Assembly: GCA_900708905.1 (NCBI GenBank)
Contig: CAADRB010000097.1
Location: 1-64,000 of the forward strand
Direction: 5' to 3'
DNA length: 64,000 nt
Source: Hymenolepis diminuta
Lineage: Eukaryota > Platyhelminthes > Cestoda > Cyclophyllidea > Hymenolepididae
Below the pieces are notes generated by a model that worked only from the letters and a program-made list of their open reading frames with translations, was not told where the DNA came from and did no database searches. The translations under genes and the position numbers were made by a program. Shown piece after piece: positions 22,501 through 35,800 of this stretch (positions are counted from its first letter, which is position 1; each line of letters opens with the position of its first letter).

Positions 22501-25500
22501 TCAAGTAGTTGAACACTTAAATCAATTGTCTTCTGTTAAGATTAGTTTACACACGTCTGATCACTCATTTCACTGCTAATGATGTTGATGGTGCAAGTTT
22601 ACGCTTTCATCCATCGTTTACGAAGATCATTATCATCACACTTCCTATGTCTATCTATGACGGGGGCTGGTAGTGATTGTGGTTGTTTATTCTAAACAAA
22701 ATCGGCCCTGGATTAATCTTATGCATCCATGCGTTTTTAATTAAATGCTAATTTGAGAGAATTGAGGTGTACTCGGAGCTTAGAGCACTATTATCTATAT
22801 GCCATCTTGTCTAGTCCATTTAAAGGATACGTACTTGATTCCCTCTTATAGTACTTGAAGAAGGTTCCAGATGAAGACTGGGATATGGGCAAGATTGTCC
22901 ACAGCTTGACCAACCGTCGCTGGGGAGAGGGAAACATTGCCTATGCTGAATGCCACGATCAAGCCCTAGTCGGTGACAAGACAATTTCCTTCTGGTTGAT
23001 GGACAAGGAGATGTACACTCACATGAGTATCCTCTCTGATCAGAGTCTCATTATTGATCGAGGTCTTGCTCTGCACAAAATGATCCGTTTGATTACCCAT
23101 GCACTGGGAGGAGAAGGCTATCTAAATTTTATGGGTAAGTTGGGTCGCTAAAATAATATAAGTAGACTTAAGTTGGTTGACTGGACAGTAGCCTGTGTGC
23201 GTGATCAAAAGCATCAGCCACCACAGGAATGTGTTGTGATTGGTCAACCAGTATCATGCGTGACCTTGGTTTGTGTGTATGCGTTCGCCCTTAATCAGAA
23301 GAAGCAGTAGTCTTCTATTCTGAACAGCATTGATCGACATAGGAAGCAAGCTCATTGTGTTTACGTCTGCGGTCATTAATAGTGTTTATCTTATGTCTTA
23401 TTATAAGGACGGCGTTGTCATATATAAGCGAATCAGACTCCCATTTTACATGGACGGCAAGAAAATGTGGTTGGGAAATATGGTGGAGAATGCGCTTTGG
23501 TCTAAAATTATTCATGTTTTTGTCGAATTAATCTTATTTTAGTCCACTGGGAGGGCAGGTCTTAGTGCCGAATTGGCCAACTGATATGGCATAAAGCAAC
23601 TTCTGATTCTTCCCTATTGGGGAGAATGGGAAGTGACCTTGTCGGGCCAATCTAGTTTCCCTTGTCATTTTTTCAAACTTGGGGATTTTCCCAAATTCTC
23701 TAAGACTCAGGTCATTTAGATTCTAGTCTTTGGGGTTCTAATGCAGATTTGTCTCTCAGGTTATACATTGAGTGGAAGTTATTCTGTTGTCTTTCCGAGT
23801 GAATATCTTGAATTTAACGATTTCAATGGCTAGTTCCCTGATTTCTCTACTATTTTTGTGAGGATAATGAGGTAGCAGTAAATATTCTCTTAGTCACGTA
23901 ATTTGGACCGAAGATTTTTAAATATGAGTGATTAATGATTTTCCTCTTAATCACAAATAGTTGAGATAGACTGGCTTTTAACAGAGGCATAGTATATAAT
24001 GATTTACATTAAATCTTAGTTAAATTTAAGCTAGGTTGCCCTTTGATTTGGGCAAACCAATAATTTAAGTCTCATATTAAAATTAAGAATGAAACAGGAT
24101 GCTCTATAGTTTTCGACGTTGGATGCTTCTGGAGGTGCAGTCTGTAGAATTTGGAATTTGGCCCCTGAGACGTTAAATTCTCTGTTACTAGTAGTGCGCC
24201 ATTTCGTTCTTATTTTCTCTTAAGCTGAAAAATAATTAGGGCCACATTTAAATATCTCAACTCGGAAGTCGCTTTGGCTATGCAGGATCACAACCCATTG
24301 TGCACCTTCTTAAGGTGACTGGCTTAACGGTATTTAAAGTCATGAAACTGAAAACATTTTATTATAAATAATATTCTATTTTCATTCGCATATTTATTCT
24401 ATTAATTTATTGAGGATTACAAAGAGGAGTGTATAAAACAGTCGATAAGATCGATTTCAGTCTCTAATGTTGTACATTTCCACCTTAAGGAAATTTAAGC
24501 GAAAACGATGAAGTGTGAGGCTGCCAACTGTGCGTGAATTTTCGTAAAGATGGTCGTGGTTTTGCATCATTGATTGGATCACTGTTTTTCAGGCGCAATG
24601 ATCAACAAAGACTTTCAGTGCCTCATTTCCGGTTGCTTTAAGTCTTATAATAGACAATGATGAGTGAAGCGCCGCTTGTCAGAATGTTATCCTCAAAGTT
24701 GATTTTACATGATCAAAGGATCTTTTGAGAAAGCGACAAAATAATGACAGGTCATATTCTTCTCAGTGGAGTGGTGAAAATTCCAAGTCCCATGGACCAA
24801 GTTTCCTTACCCCTTCCCCAATTTTTGTGACTATACATACGCCTGCTTAAATAGTATAGATAGACTAGCATTATTTCTAGAAGCATTACTATCCTAAAGA
24901 TTAGATAACAAAAATGGTCTGTTCATAGTTTCAATAGCAACTGTAGGGATTTTAAGACAAGTTCTTTGACATATCAGTTGCATAGATGAACGGAACTTAA
25001 TTGATCTTGGTATAGTTTAGATCAATTATACATTATACATTCCAATTATACATTGGAATAAATCGAGATAATTTCTATAACTAGTTACATCATAGTAATG
25101 GTAGCTGTTTCACTTTATATTGCCGATATTCAAGGTATTTTTAAGATTACTGTTGAAGCTCAAATCAAGCTGGTTAGATCTTTATCAAGTCAAATTTATA
25201 GTTGTTGATCGATATCACTATGTCAAATCATAAAGCATCTTACTTATCGATCTTAACTGTCTTTACTGTATTTTTTTATTATAGGAAATGAATTTGGTCA
25301 TCCAGAATGGTTGGACTTCCCCCGAGAAGGGAATAATAGTAGCTACCACTATGCTCGTCGACAGTGGAACCTAGTGGATGACCCGCTGCTCAAATATCAA
25401 TTCCTTAACAATTGGGATCGAGATATGCAACACATGGAGGAGAAATACCATTGGCTTAGTGCCAATCAGGTTACTTGATAGTTACAATATTATTTCTATT

Positions 25501-27175
25501 CCATTTTCGATCTTCTTATCCGTCCACTGACCATTCACCTAGTATTCGTCGATTCTTATTAACATCGACTTCAAAGCATAAAATACAATTTTAATTTTGG
25601 GAAAGCAGCTAAATAAGGGAAGCATTAAAATAATCCCATAAGGACTGAGGCATAGGATTGAGTAGAAGTTGGGAATAACAGAATCTTATTCATTTGAATT
25701 GTGGACCCATCAATTAAACTACTATTTACGTAGTTCACCTCCCCACATTTTAAAGTTCCTCAGTTCCAATTTCAGGGCTCGCTCCTTGGGTCCTTTAATA
25801 AATTCGTGGTCGTCATGTCTATCGATTTCTTTTGACGGTTAGTCGTACCGTTCCGGTCAACATACCAACCAACAGGACTTAAGTATAGTGGAACACGTCA
25901 TTCCTTTTTCAATTCATCAATTTGTCTACATTTGTATTTATCTTCTTATTCATCTGTTAATATTACAGGAAATTGTTTATTTCTGTTCTAATTCCAATTA
26001 GATAAAAGACGTTGACGTAAGTGAAAGTAGATTATATTTTTTCCTAACTTTTTACACTTGGATAACCATTCTCAAAAATAGTAGAGCTCACAATTTTTCA
26101 TAGTCTATTATAGATTTATTATATACTGCTTAGTTAATGATGAGACAGATTTTAATAATCAAGTTATGTTGAATTAAAGACGAAGTTTACTTTAATATTA
26201 ACGTACAATGATGCAATATAAGGTGATTTTACAACCAGTAAATACTGAAATAATCTTCCACTTTAAAGTCGCTTATTTGTAGCCGTTCACTCCTCCTTTG
26301 GCTAGTTTCTCCAATGAGTTTTCAAATGGACCGCTTTTGCATTCCTATGTTGTCAGTGCTCTTTGTAAACTGAATTTAATTAACTGGAAATTTTAGATCA
26401 ATGTATAGATTGCGTTCAGGGGTTTCATTGACCGACACCACTAAACGCAGAATACTTTCCTTCATTAGTTATTTTAAATAGCAAACATTACAATGTTTGT
26501 TGGAGAAATAGTCTATCCAATTAACAAACCCATTCAACCATTGGGAGAAGGAAAATCATATCAATCGATTCAAATCATTGGTTATTTATCGATGAGTTTC
26601 AAACACATTCAAACTGAAGGAAATGTCGTTAGGACATGGAATTCGTTAATTATTTGTATAATTTTATAAACATACGCACAAGTGACCCACCTTTGCACTT
26701 TTCTTAATAGTTTCATTCACAAGGGGTAAGTGATCAAACCGTTCTAAAGGTTAATTGGTGTACATGTTAATATCAGATTTGCATTGCGAACAATGTGGAT
26801 TCTTCCTTTCAGGCTTACGTGAGTCGAAAACATGAAGGAGACAAAGTAATCGTTTTCGAAAGAGCCGGAGTTCTGTTCATTTTCAATTTTCACACTAGCA
26901 AGAGCTACACGGGTTATCGTGTTGGTGTTGATACCCCTGGAACGTAAGTTGTATCTTCTATCAACTACTGAATTCCATTTAAGTAGTTTACCAAATGTGT
27001 TTCCATACACAGATATAAGATCATTCTGAACTCGGATTCAAAGAAATACGGCGGTTTCAATCGTATAGATGAATCGGTTCCAATGCCGACTACCGATGAG
27101 CATTGGGATAACCGACGTTGCAGTATGTACGTCTACATTCCGTCCCGAGTGGGTCTCGCTCTCGCTCTCCAGTGA
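19544..27175 (+). CDS. GBE1: 1,4-alpha-glucan (glycogen) branching enzyme
   Basis: The enzyme makes alpha-1,6 branches in glycogen in the cytosol. Eleven exons: 19544-19650, 19767-19933, 19970-20088, 20127-20243, 20291-20736, 20814-21057, 22348-22446, 22852-23134, 25285-25469, 26813-26943, 27013-27175; 686 residues against about 702 in human, in phase throughout. N-terminal CBM48 part: [20 protein letters not shown]13 core: [43 protein letters not shown], then nucleophile Asp345 in GFRFDGV, acid/base Glu400 in TIAEEVSGMP, and the third Asp (about 469) in [12 protein letters not shown]. The C-terminal beta domain has [19 protein letters not shown] and ends [13 protein letters not shown]. All catalytic residues are present, so it should be active. 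Glycogen is the main energy store of tapeworms and flukes. Short introns (36-47 bp) lie at the 5' end and introns of 1.2-2.2 kb later. Poly(A) signals may be at 27489 or 27600. Confidence 0.96.
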
Positions 27176-29092
27176 GTCAAGATCAAGGAAATCAAAGTTA
27201 TTGCAATAGCCCCCCAACAGTCTTGGTTTGTGTGTACCATTGCTCACTTCTCACTTTTGGCCCTTGTTCCTGTTTGCTTCTATTATTTCTTGCCCATTTT
27301 ACCATCTCGGTCTGACCTCTCACTCTATTTGCTCTTTATGCTCCTTTTGTAGTTTTCGATTACTTGCTCTCCCTCTGCCCCTTTTTATTTAATTTAAATG
27401 GGTTGAATAATGAGTTAGGTTTTCATTGTCATGCGGAAGAAATACTCTAAAATTGCTGCATACTTTGTGATTACTTACTTTTTCGGGAAATAAAATCAGT
27501 GGTTGGACTCAACGTGTTGCCTGCAGAAGGTGACGAGGCTTTGTCATAATTCTCCGCTGTTTTCTGGCTACTCCGCGTTAATGTAACTCAAAAGGACGAA
27601 ATAAAACCCCAAATTATATTATAAATGAATTGAAGGCTGATACGAGATGAGAGAAAACGACCGATTTAAAGAACTGAGGTAATATCTAGGGCCACCGATG
27701 TGCATGTGCCAACTCTCATTAGGCCACTTTCTAGTAGATAGTGATTAATCATTTGTAAATCGTGGTAGATATTAACGAGTAGTTCCGTAACCCTTAACAG
27801 GGGAGAAACGCTTTATTTATTACATTTAATCCGTTTCAGATGTAGGTCTTGTTCTGTTAGCAAACATATTAGGATTTATCTTTGGAATATGAAATTATAC
27901 ACGGATGCATTTGCTTACGAAACGGTACCGAGTGCTATTTTCCGCTAAACAAATCTCCAAACCAAGCTTCAATCTAACTGAATGGTCTTAGATATTTCCA
28001 GATAAGCGTTCAAGGACAAATTAGGACTTGTTATTGAAGTCCGAGAGAGGCTCTTTATATTCGGAATTCAAGCTAATAGGATAGACTTACAGTTAACTGA
28101 AATGAAGCTTTACAGGGGGGACAAAATTCGCACAATATCTATTTCATAAAGTTACCTATGCCTATTTGCTCACCTTTCGGATTGGTAGTAAGGTTGTCTA
28201 ATATGTTTCTTTACTTTGCTATTCGGAGATATTTTGCTACACATAGGAATTTGGATCGTGTTATCTAAAGTAAAAATTGGGAGCATTATGCTTCCTGCTG
28301 TACCTTCATTGACCTCTCAGTTAGTTACAATGCCCAGAATCCCTTAATAACACGTAATTACCTTACTGGTAGTATTTAATGCAAAATCAGGCGAGGCACC
28401 GACTCTGCAATTTAACACATTTTGACTAATATGCTAATCTCATAAAAATTAACAATAAACTAAAATTAATTTTTCTTGGATAAAAATTCACTTTCAATTG
28501 ATGCATTAAGTCTTACTTGCTTAAACACAATATATGCTAAAACCTAAGTACAACTTATGATCGGGGGTGCAGATAATCATTAGGGTAGATATTAACACCC
28601 CTATTATACTAACACAGATTTCACTTATATAGTACTCTCCACTGAGGTTTAAACGAATTCAAAGCTACCCGTGATTTTCAAACTGCTTATAGGAAATTGT
28701 TTCATAACCTTTTAGGATGTACAATTAAAGTTGGAACGTATGTTGATTGACTTGAAATATCTTCGAACCATTTTAGAATGAATGAATTATGATAAGGTAA
28801 CTAGCTTTTATTGTGGTTAGTAGAAAATTTAATTACTGAACCAGGCTAAGCTTCTACAGGGCGTATTAAGAATAATTAGTAAGTTTCCGTTTCTTGTACC
28901 ATTCTTGTCTATCAATCCAGGCCCTTCAGAATCTGCATCCTAATTAATGCAAACCAGCAAGGGCTCTTTCAGAGGCCCTCTAGTGGCTTTAATCTCGCAA
29001 AAGTTTCTTAAATTCCTTAAGAGAATCGTTCATAACAATTGAATTAGTAGAGAGAAAGTATTCTGGGACTACTCTTATGAGAAACTCACGTT

Positions 29093-29222
29093 CTACCAAC
29101 TCTCTTGATTAAAATATGCTAGGACGGCTGGTCACCCACATTACTGGATGTTCACCGATGGGCATTGATCTCATGACCTCTGATTTTGCAGGCGAGCACG
29201 TTGACAGCTCCCTTTAATCATG
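29093..29222 (-). repeat. tRNA-like SINE, copy F
   Basis: Read on the minus strand: GAGCTGTCAACGTGCTCGCC, AATCAGAGGTCATGAGATC, then GAACATCCAGTAATG.GGGTGACCAGCCG. These align in order with copies A and D. The 3' part is missing or decayed. Confidence 0.5.
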
Positions 29223-29744
29223 TCCACATCTGCTTTTATAAAAATGAGTTTAATAATAAAATAACCTCTACCAAGTGAGTCATGAAGTAATTACAGAAAA
29301 TCGTATAATCATTTTAATTGATTTTTTAAGGGAATTTCGTAAGAATTAAATAGGATAAACATGATTTAGCGAACAACATGCTTTTAATGCACAATACTGA
29401 TCTCTAAAAGGGATTTAACATTTACTCTTACCGTCTTGCCCTGAACCAGTGTATGTTAACGTGAATAATCTTGCTGTGATCCTGACTTCCTGTCTTTTGC
29501 TAGATCTGGAGGTAGATACTCTACGACATCCAGAAGACATAATACCCGCTTCTTGTTTTATAAATCAGTTGCAATAGGTCAAACCTTGTTTCAAATAAAC
29601 CAAGTCAACCTATTTTTGGCATTTTTTTGAAATATTTCGATGAAATTTATTTGCGAGAAATTTCCCATGGCAGAGAGTTAACTGTCTGAACTATAAATAT
29701 TATCGATTTTTTTCACACCTAAGGAGAAATGTAATTGGTTATTA

Positions 29745-29945
29745 AATGGAGCATTTACTTTATCACTGTTCAGATCTGCCATGTCGGTGGTAACGGGTTC
29801 GAGTCCCATATCAGCACACCCAATGAGTGGAGTGGCCAACTGCATTTGGTTAAGTCTGGCCAATATAGGAAGTGACGGAATTCGTGTTTCTCACCTGGAA
29901 GGTTCCTTGATGTCAATGTCTACCCAAGATGAGGGTTGGAAAAAA
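29745..29945 (+). repeat. tRNA-like SINE, copy B
   Basis: It has a near-perfect B box, GGTTCGAGTCCC, then CACCCAATGAGTGGAGTGGC, GGTTAAGTCTGGCC, GACGGAATTCGTG.TTCTCACC and a 3' CTACCCAAGATGAGGGTTGG, which is almost the same as in copy E. Confidence 0.6.
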
Positions 29946-32900
29946 CTTCTCCAAAATGAACATGGGAATTTGCATCTAAACCGCCTCCATACGACCCGAG
30001 ATGGTGAGAAAAACCACGATGTATCATATTAGATCAACAGCTGTCAATTAGCATAAGAAAAGACCGAAGGTCTTAAAATACAGGGTCAGCTATTCATAGA
30101 CTAAATGGTCAAATAACACATTAAAGGTCAGTGTGTATCCTACATGCTAAGCACAATTTAGCATTCAAATTCAGCAGTCTGACATTTTGGATTAGGTGAA
30201 TTTAGTCCTTTCCTAGCTTCTTTAGGTCTGAAATACATGCCTACTTTTTCGTGCTATTCGTGGTAATTAAGAGGATCTAGTACTGGTCTCTTTGGTAATA
30301 ATTGCTGATATTTTCATATAAATTTTTTCCAGAGATAGTTGAGCTTATTTGGAAATTTGTCAAAAAATGATGAAATTCTCCTATTAAAAAAATTATAGAA
30401 GGACTGAGAATGATATCAGGAAATGGTTCTTTTTAACCATACAGATTGTCTAGTATCGCTCACATAAAAATCTACCAAGAAAAGTGGAACGAGAACAGTT
30501 ATCTTTATCTTATTCGAATAAGAGCTAATTGGAAAACTAAGATGAATCAAATACCTTCAGTTAATACCATGGTACCAACTCTTCAATGGATCAAGCAAGA
30601 AAATTTCCCTTAATTCAACTATTCAGAACTATAAGAAAAATATTAGCCATCTGCATTTAATAATTCCCGTTCTAAATCTCTTGCTTACCTATTTAAACGG
30701 ACTGACCTCGAGCCAAACTGTTGTAAGATATATTTCTCATTCAGTTGCACACATGACGTTTTGGCGCGGCGAGGTTGTTTATAATGAGGAATAAGGTGGT
30801 CCTTTCATCAGCTTAAACATCCAATTTCATTTTAAAAATTTCTGAAACATCAGAGATTAGGCACATGCACAAGCATCAGAGCCTCAATGTTCCCAACTGC
30901 TAAATGTCTGGAGATCTTAGTAAGCACAAATTGGCCACTTCTGAATGGAACTCTGTTGAAACTCCAAAGGGATATTTAGGTCTTCAAAGCTTGATATCTG
31001 AAATTAAATAAACTTATTTTGTCTCTAAGTATAGATTTTATAACCGCAGTTCAGTTTTCTTCAAATTTAAAACAGTGAATGTTGCAATAATAGTTGAAGG
31101 CGACCATTCTGATTATCTACTACGTGCAAGAGTTTTTATTGGATCTGAATCATTTTGAAAGAATTTTCTGATCAGTATTGAGACCTTCGAGCAATAATAT
31201 AAAAAACGCATTATAAGTGGGAAGTCAATCGAGGAAAAGTACTTTTCAGCACTTGCTTTAACAAAAGAAAGAGTCTATCAGATGGAGACATTTTCAATCC
31301 ACAAATCCCTTACTGACCAGCATAATCACGATGAACACCGGCCCCTTGACCAACACACGTTGACCGCTGCGACACTGATTTAACAGAGGCTTGAATAAAT
31401 TTGACACAGTTCATTTTTTGAAAGCGGGTATTAATTTCCTGTTCAATTTAAGATAGATTAATAGAAATTTCTAGAATGGCTCTTTTGTTTGAATTAAACC
31501 TGAGTGAGGAAGAACATCAAGCAGAAAGTCCATGACTGAATGTTATTGAGTTCACTTAAAATTTGCAAATTAGGGGAGGAAGATGGAGCTATATTCGGTG
31601 AAAATCTTGGGATTTATAACATTCAAGATGAGATGGGTGCAACCTGCCATTCCGGTGTACATATTGAATTAGGCGTCACCTGATCTGAATATTTTCAAGA
31701 GAGTCCTAAGTGCAATAAGACAACAATTCTTACTTTATTTCAGTGACCGATCTCTCCGAATTTCTCTATCCTTCCTCTAGCGTAAATAGCTTTTGCTTTC
31801 TGTCATAACAGTGTTACTGAAGCGAACTTTATGGATTATTATTTTATTCAAATGTGTGGTGTCCAGTCTACTGGTGTTGGACCCCTCGATAACCTCCTAT
31901 TGAGACGCGATTTGAGTATGATTGAGCTCCCTTTGTCCTCAAATGTGTCTAGTGTGTAATTGATATGATAAAATACGATGGGAATTAAACCAAACGTATT
32001 CTTTTTGGGGACTTCTGGGGTTTTGCACGTAGTTAAAAATTGGACCTAACAATAGTCCATAACAACATATTAGTCGCAATCGTTGTATTGTCTACTAGCA
32101 GTACGACGTCATTCGGAAGAAATAAACTCCAAATATATCAGCTAAGCCGAAACTGCGAAGGCAATATTGGAAAAAAGGGAAGAAATCCTCCGAAAATGGA
32201 CTAACTGCCAACTCTTTTTGGTTCCAACTAATAGTTAATAATAAGCACTTATAATTTCAGTTCGCATTGCTAAATTTATTGTGTAAAAATTTCATTGCTA
32301 AATTAGTGTCATATTGAAACTCTACTGAATCATTTAAGTAACAACTTACGATTTGGCTTAATCGAGGGCGGTAATTTATCATCATTTTTAGCGATATAGA
32401 GAATATTAACAGCAAAATAATGAGATTATTTTCATTTAAACAATGTAAATAAGGAGGATTTTGAATTGAAAATTAAGTATCAAATCTGTTAGGATCTCTT
32501 TGGTGAGAAGAATATAAATGTTTAAGAAATGTGCATATTCATGGTTCCAAGGCCTTTATTAATTTTAGAACAAATTTTAGTCTTATTTGAGGCACAGCGG
32601 CTCCAATTTATATATAGGAAACAGTCATGGTAGATGCGCGGGAAAAATATGCAAAATAATTTACTTTGTTATCATGAAATTTTAGATAATGCACTTCCAA
32701 TTCATCCATTTTCATCTAAAGCAAATTGAAACCGGGCTATGTTAATTACCCGTGCTGACCAAAAAGGTAGGCTCCTCGTACTCGCCTTAATCTGTATCTC
32801 TTCCCAAAATCCGAAAGATTTTCCTTGAATTTTTCCAATTGGGTCCGCTGTATTCAAAATTATCTTTGTTAATTCTGAACGACTGTTCTTAGGTTGTTAA

Positions 32901-34240
32901 CTGAGACAGGTGCGCTAAGATGATATGATAGAACCTTCAAATCAATCTACAGATCAATCGCATCTAGATGCTGTGGATAAAGTAGTATCAATTGATAGAT
33001 CAGTATTTTGGAGACTACAGAGTCTAGTTGACTTATCAACCTCCTAATATCCTTCGATCCTCGATATACAACAAGATGAAGAAATGGGAGACCGTTGGTT
33101 AGAGAGGTTCGTTGAGAACAAGTGAAAAGTTCAGAGAGATAAGAGAGGCTTATGTAAGTTGAAATGTGTGGAATATAGGATGGATGTGAATATGCACTAC
33201 AGCTATGAAAATGCGATTGATGTTACTATTAAATCTTTGACATTGGACAATTTGGGATGTAACTTTCCACTTTTCCATAAATGTCAAGTGAATTAGAACC
33301 GTTTATTGATATGCTATTATTAATGGATTAATGAATGCAATTCTTTGAATATGAATATAGATATCTAGTTCAATTTTTCACCAAATATCGTCTTTATAAC
33401 ATGTTTCCTACCGAAATTAGCTGCTCCTGCTTTAAAATAGCCCCAGAAGGGCACTAAAAATCCAAGATTCAGAGAAATCGTAAATTTTCAAGAGTGGAAT
33501 TATACCCACTAAATGATGAATCATATAAATTTACTCAGCCTAAATTGCCATAAAGTGACTTACAAAAGGTCGAAACCAGACAGTCACTCAAAGTGTACTT
33601 ATATGGCCACTATACATCATTCCAATTTCTTGCATGCAGTTTTAGGCATATGGCCCAGTTCTCCTTCCGACAAACTTAATTTTCCCCTCTCCTACCCAAA
33701 TGAAGCATCTCTCGCCTCAGCTCTCGCCCCCCTGCTTTGGGAAGGATTTTGCATCCTGTTAGCCTTTATAATGATCAGATTAAAAGGATACACAGCTAAG
33801 CCTAAGTAGCTTTACCAGGAATCGGTGATACTTTGAGGTCTTCTCTCTTCTTCCTCAGTAAGTGTAAAGTTGAAGGCTATATATCTCCGAGTCCAAATCA
33901 TATTTTTATTATAAATGTCAGCCGATTTTTCTTATCGAACGAACTGATGAGAATCCATTTTTTCAGTAATTATTCTTTTCTAAACCACGCTATTAATAAG
34001 TTACCGCTGACTATATAAGTTAAGCATTTTGAACTAATCACAGGTTATAGTTATTTGAAAATTCATATTAAAATTCCAAGATCTAAAATTTTCTCATGAC
34101 TACATATTCCCCTTAGAAAAATTACGATCAAACAAAGAGTAAATAGATATCAGTATTTGATTAATTAAAAGTGAATATTAAGATATGAATATACTTTGTT
34201 TAATTTAATCAGCCCAAAAATTTGAAATAGCATTTACAAA

Positions 34241-34806
34241 ATGAATAGATCCATGGAAATTGCAAACCTCTGCCTACGAGCTCTCACATGCAAAACATAT
34301 TACAACTTGCTTTCCGTTGAACGAGAAATTGGAAATTATGCCAGAGTAAGTGTGTCTTTCTACCCTTTCTCTTTTGTCTTTGCTAGGTAATGGGCATTAT
34401 GTACTACTTAGTCATAATAAGGAGTGGGGAAAATGATGCTCGACAGTATGTCTATTACTGCCAATTTCGCTATTCAATGGAATGTAAAGCTATATTTTGC
34501 GTGACCAGTGGGTGTGGTAGTGGACCATTAGAGATCGCCGTCTATGCACGCCACACCCATCCTTGCCGTTTTGAACCGATAGAAATGGACCCAAGTCCAT
34601 ACGATATCGATCCATCCCATATACAAGAGGAACCCGTTCAGCTCTCTGAGAAGATGAGAAGGGGACGACAATTCTTTCAAAAAATGTTGAATTTTTTAGT
34701 GCTGGCGAGGGCATCAACAACCGCGGCTCAATACAGGAGAATTTTCGACTCTATTACAAAGCTAACCTTTAGGGAAGGCGTAAAACTGTTTGATGCGCTG
34801 CAATAA
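34241..34806 (+). CDS. Small orphan protein with FLYWCH-like Cys/His pattern
   Basis: Two exons, 34241-34345 and 34387-34806, are joined by a 41-bp GT..AG intron and give 174 residues in phase. I do not recognise the family with certainty. Residues 56-95 read as YVYYC...(seven residues)...CKA.F.V then a gap to RHTHPC: Cys60-x7-Cys68-x22-His91-x-His93. This spacing, with the preceding YVYY and the CKA after the second Cys, resembles the FLYWCH/WRKY-GCM1 zinc-binding fold found in DNA-binding proteins and in proteins derived from Mutator-type transposases. Two further Cys (73, 78) and Cys95 could contribute. The C-terminal third is basic and helical-looking (KMRRGRQFFQKMLNFLVLA). The intron of typical local size and clean phase argue for a real gene; expression is not shown. 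A domesticated transposase fragment is the main alternative. Confidence 0.6.
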
Positions 34807-35644
34807 GTATCTAAAAATTTAGGTTGTGAAAGACCGTTCTACAACGTATTTCTCATTTTTTTTATTTATTATTTATTTTTTAAAAAAATGAATAAGCTGC
34901 CTAAGTGGAGGATGAATATCCTTTCCATTCTTTATATTTTAAATCAAAATGGCTTTTCTGAATGACTTAGAGGGATTAGGTTAGGTAAGTTGGACGGTAG
35001 AGATTGAAAGAAGCTTATATTTAAATTGATCTCGAGTCGTAATATTAGATGACATTTATCAAAACATGATGTTATACCGGCGATTCCATTGTTATTAGTG
35101 ACCTGGAGATGTGAAAAGGAAATGAAATGAGATGCCTGAGGAATTTTTGCCAACCATTAACATCTCTTCTGGAGATGAAAACTGATTGTAGATACGCATG
35201 AATCTGTAGAATTTTTTCGGGCTCACATGATAGCCCATCTCACTGACTTGTTTCAGAAGATGATTATTTCATTGGTTCTCTATTAACCGTACAAAAAAGA
35301 CGCAAAACCATAAAATATGCGACCTAAATAGGTCTAAATTAAAGAAAGCTATCATGGATAAGGTGATTTACTGTGATAGTCTTTATGATGCATGAAAAGT
35401 AAAAAAATAGCTATGAAATGTATGGACTACAAAGAGTAAGGTGAAATTGCAACATTTGCCACGGTCTTCTTCCCCAGCAAGAAGCACGAGGATGGTCACT
35501 CACCTCCCATATTCTGCCTATGCTCACCTCAGTCTTACTATCAACGTGTTTGTTGTTTTTTAAGCTCTACACAGAGCATCCCATTTCCGCTTATTTATAA
35601 CAGTCTTGTAGGAAATACAATCTGAATAAGTATTAATTAGGGAA

Positions 35645-35800
35645 CATCTATTTACATCTATGTAAAATAAAAGGGACAAGGGTCCCTCCGGATTTGAAAG
35701 ATAGCAAGACAGACTAAGAAATATTAGAGAATATAAATATAAGAGGAAACGATCATCTTTCCGCTATGACCGCCACTCTCTCTCGCATAATGGAACCTTA
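35645..35800 (-). repeat. Dispersed repeat family 2, diverged copy 4
   Basis: GGGACAAGGGTCC...GGATTTGAAAGAT matches the order GGTACAAGGGTC..GGATTAAGAAAGG of copy 3. Similarity is partial. Confidence 0.3.

Larger units (their letters stand above)
27176..34240. other. 7-kb interval without a recognised gene
   Basis: All open frames are short and lack family motifs. It contains the GBE1 3' end (candidate AATAAA at 27489 and 27600) and two SINE-like copies (29093-29222 minus, 29745-29945 plus). A 98-codon frame at 33513-33809 has a hydrophobic stretch but no splice partners or homology that I can see. Confidence 0.5.

Noticed and set aside
29745..29945. Possible tRNA gene because of a strong B box.
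   Set aside because: No acceptor-stem pairing or anticodon arm could be traced, and the sequence is one of several diverged repeat copies.
29781..30032. 83-codon plus-strand frame and its 61-codon antisense partner.
   Set aside because: Both fall in SINE copy B.
33513..33809. 98-codon open frame with a hydrophobic C-terminal stretch.
   Set aside because: No family motif, no upstream splice context and ordinary length for chance frames in 64 kb.
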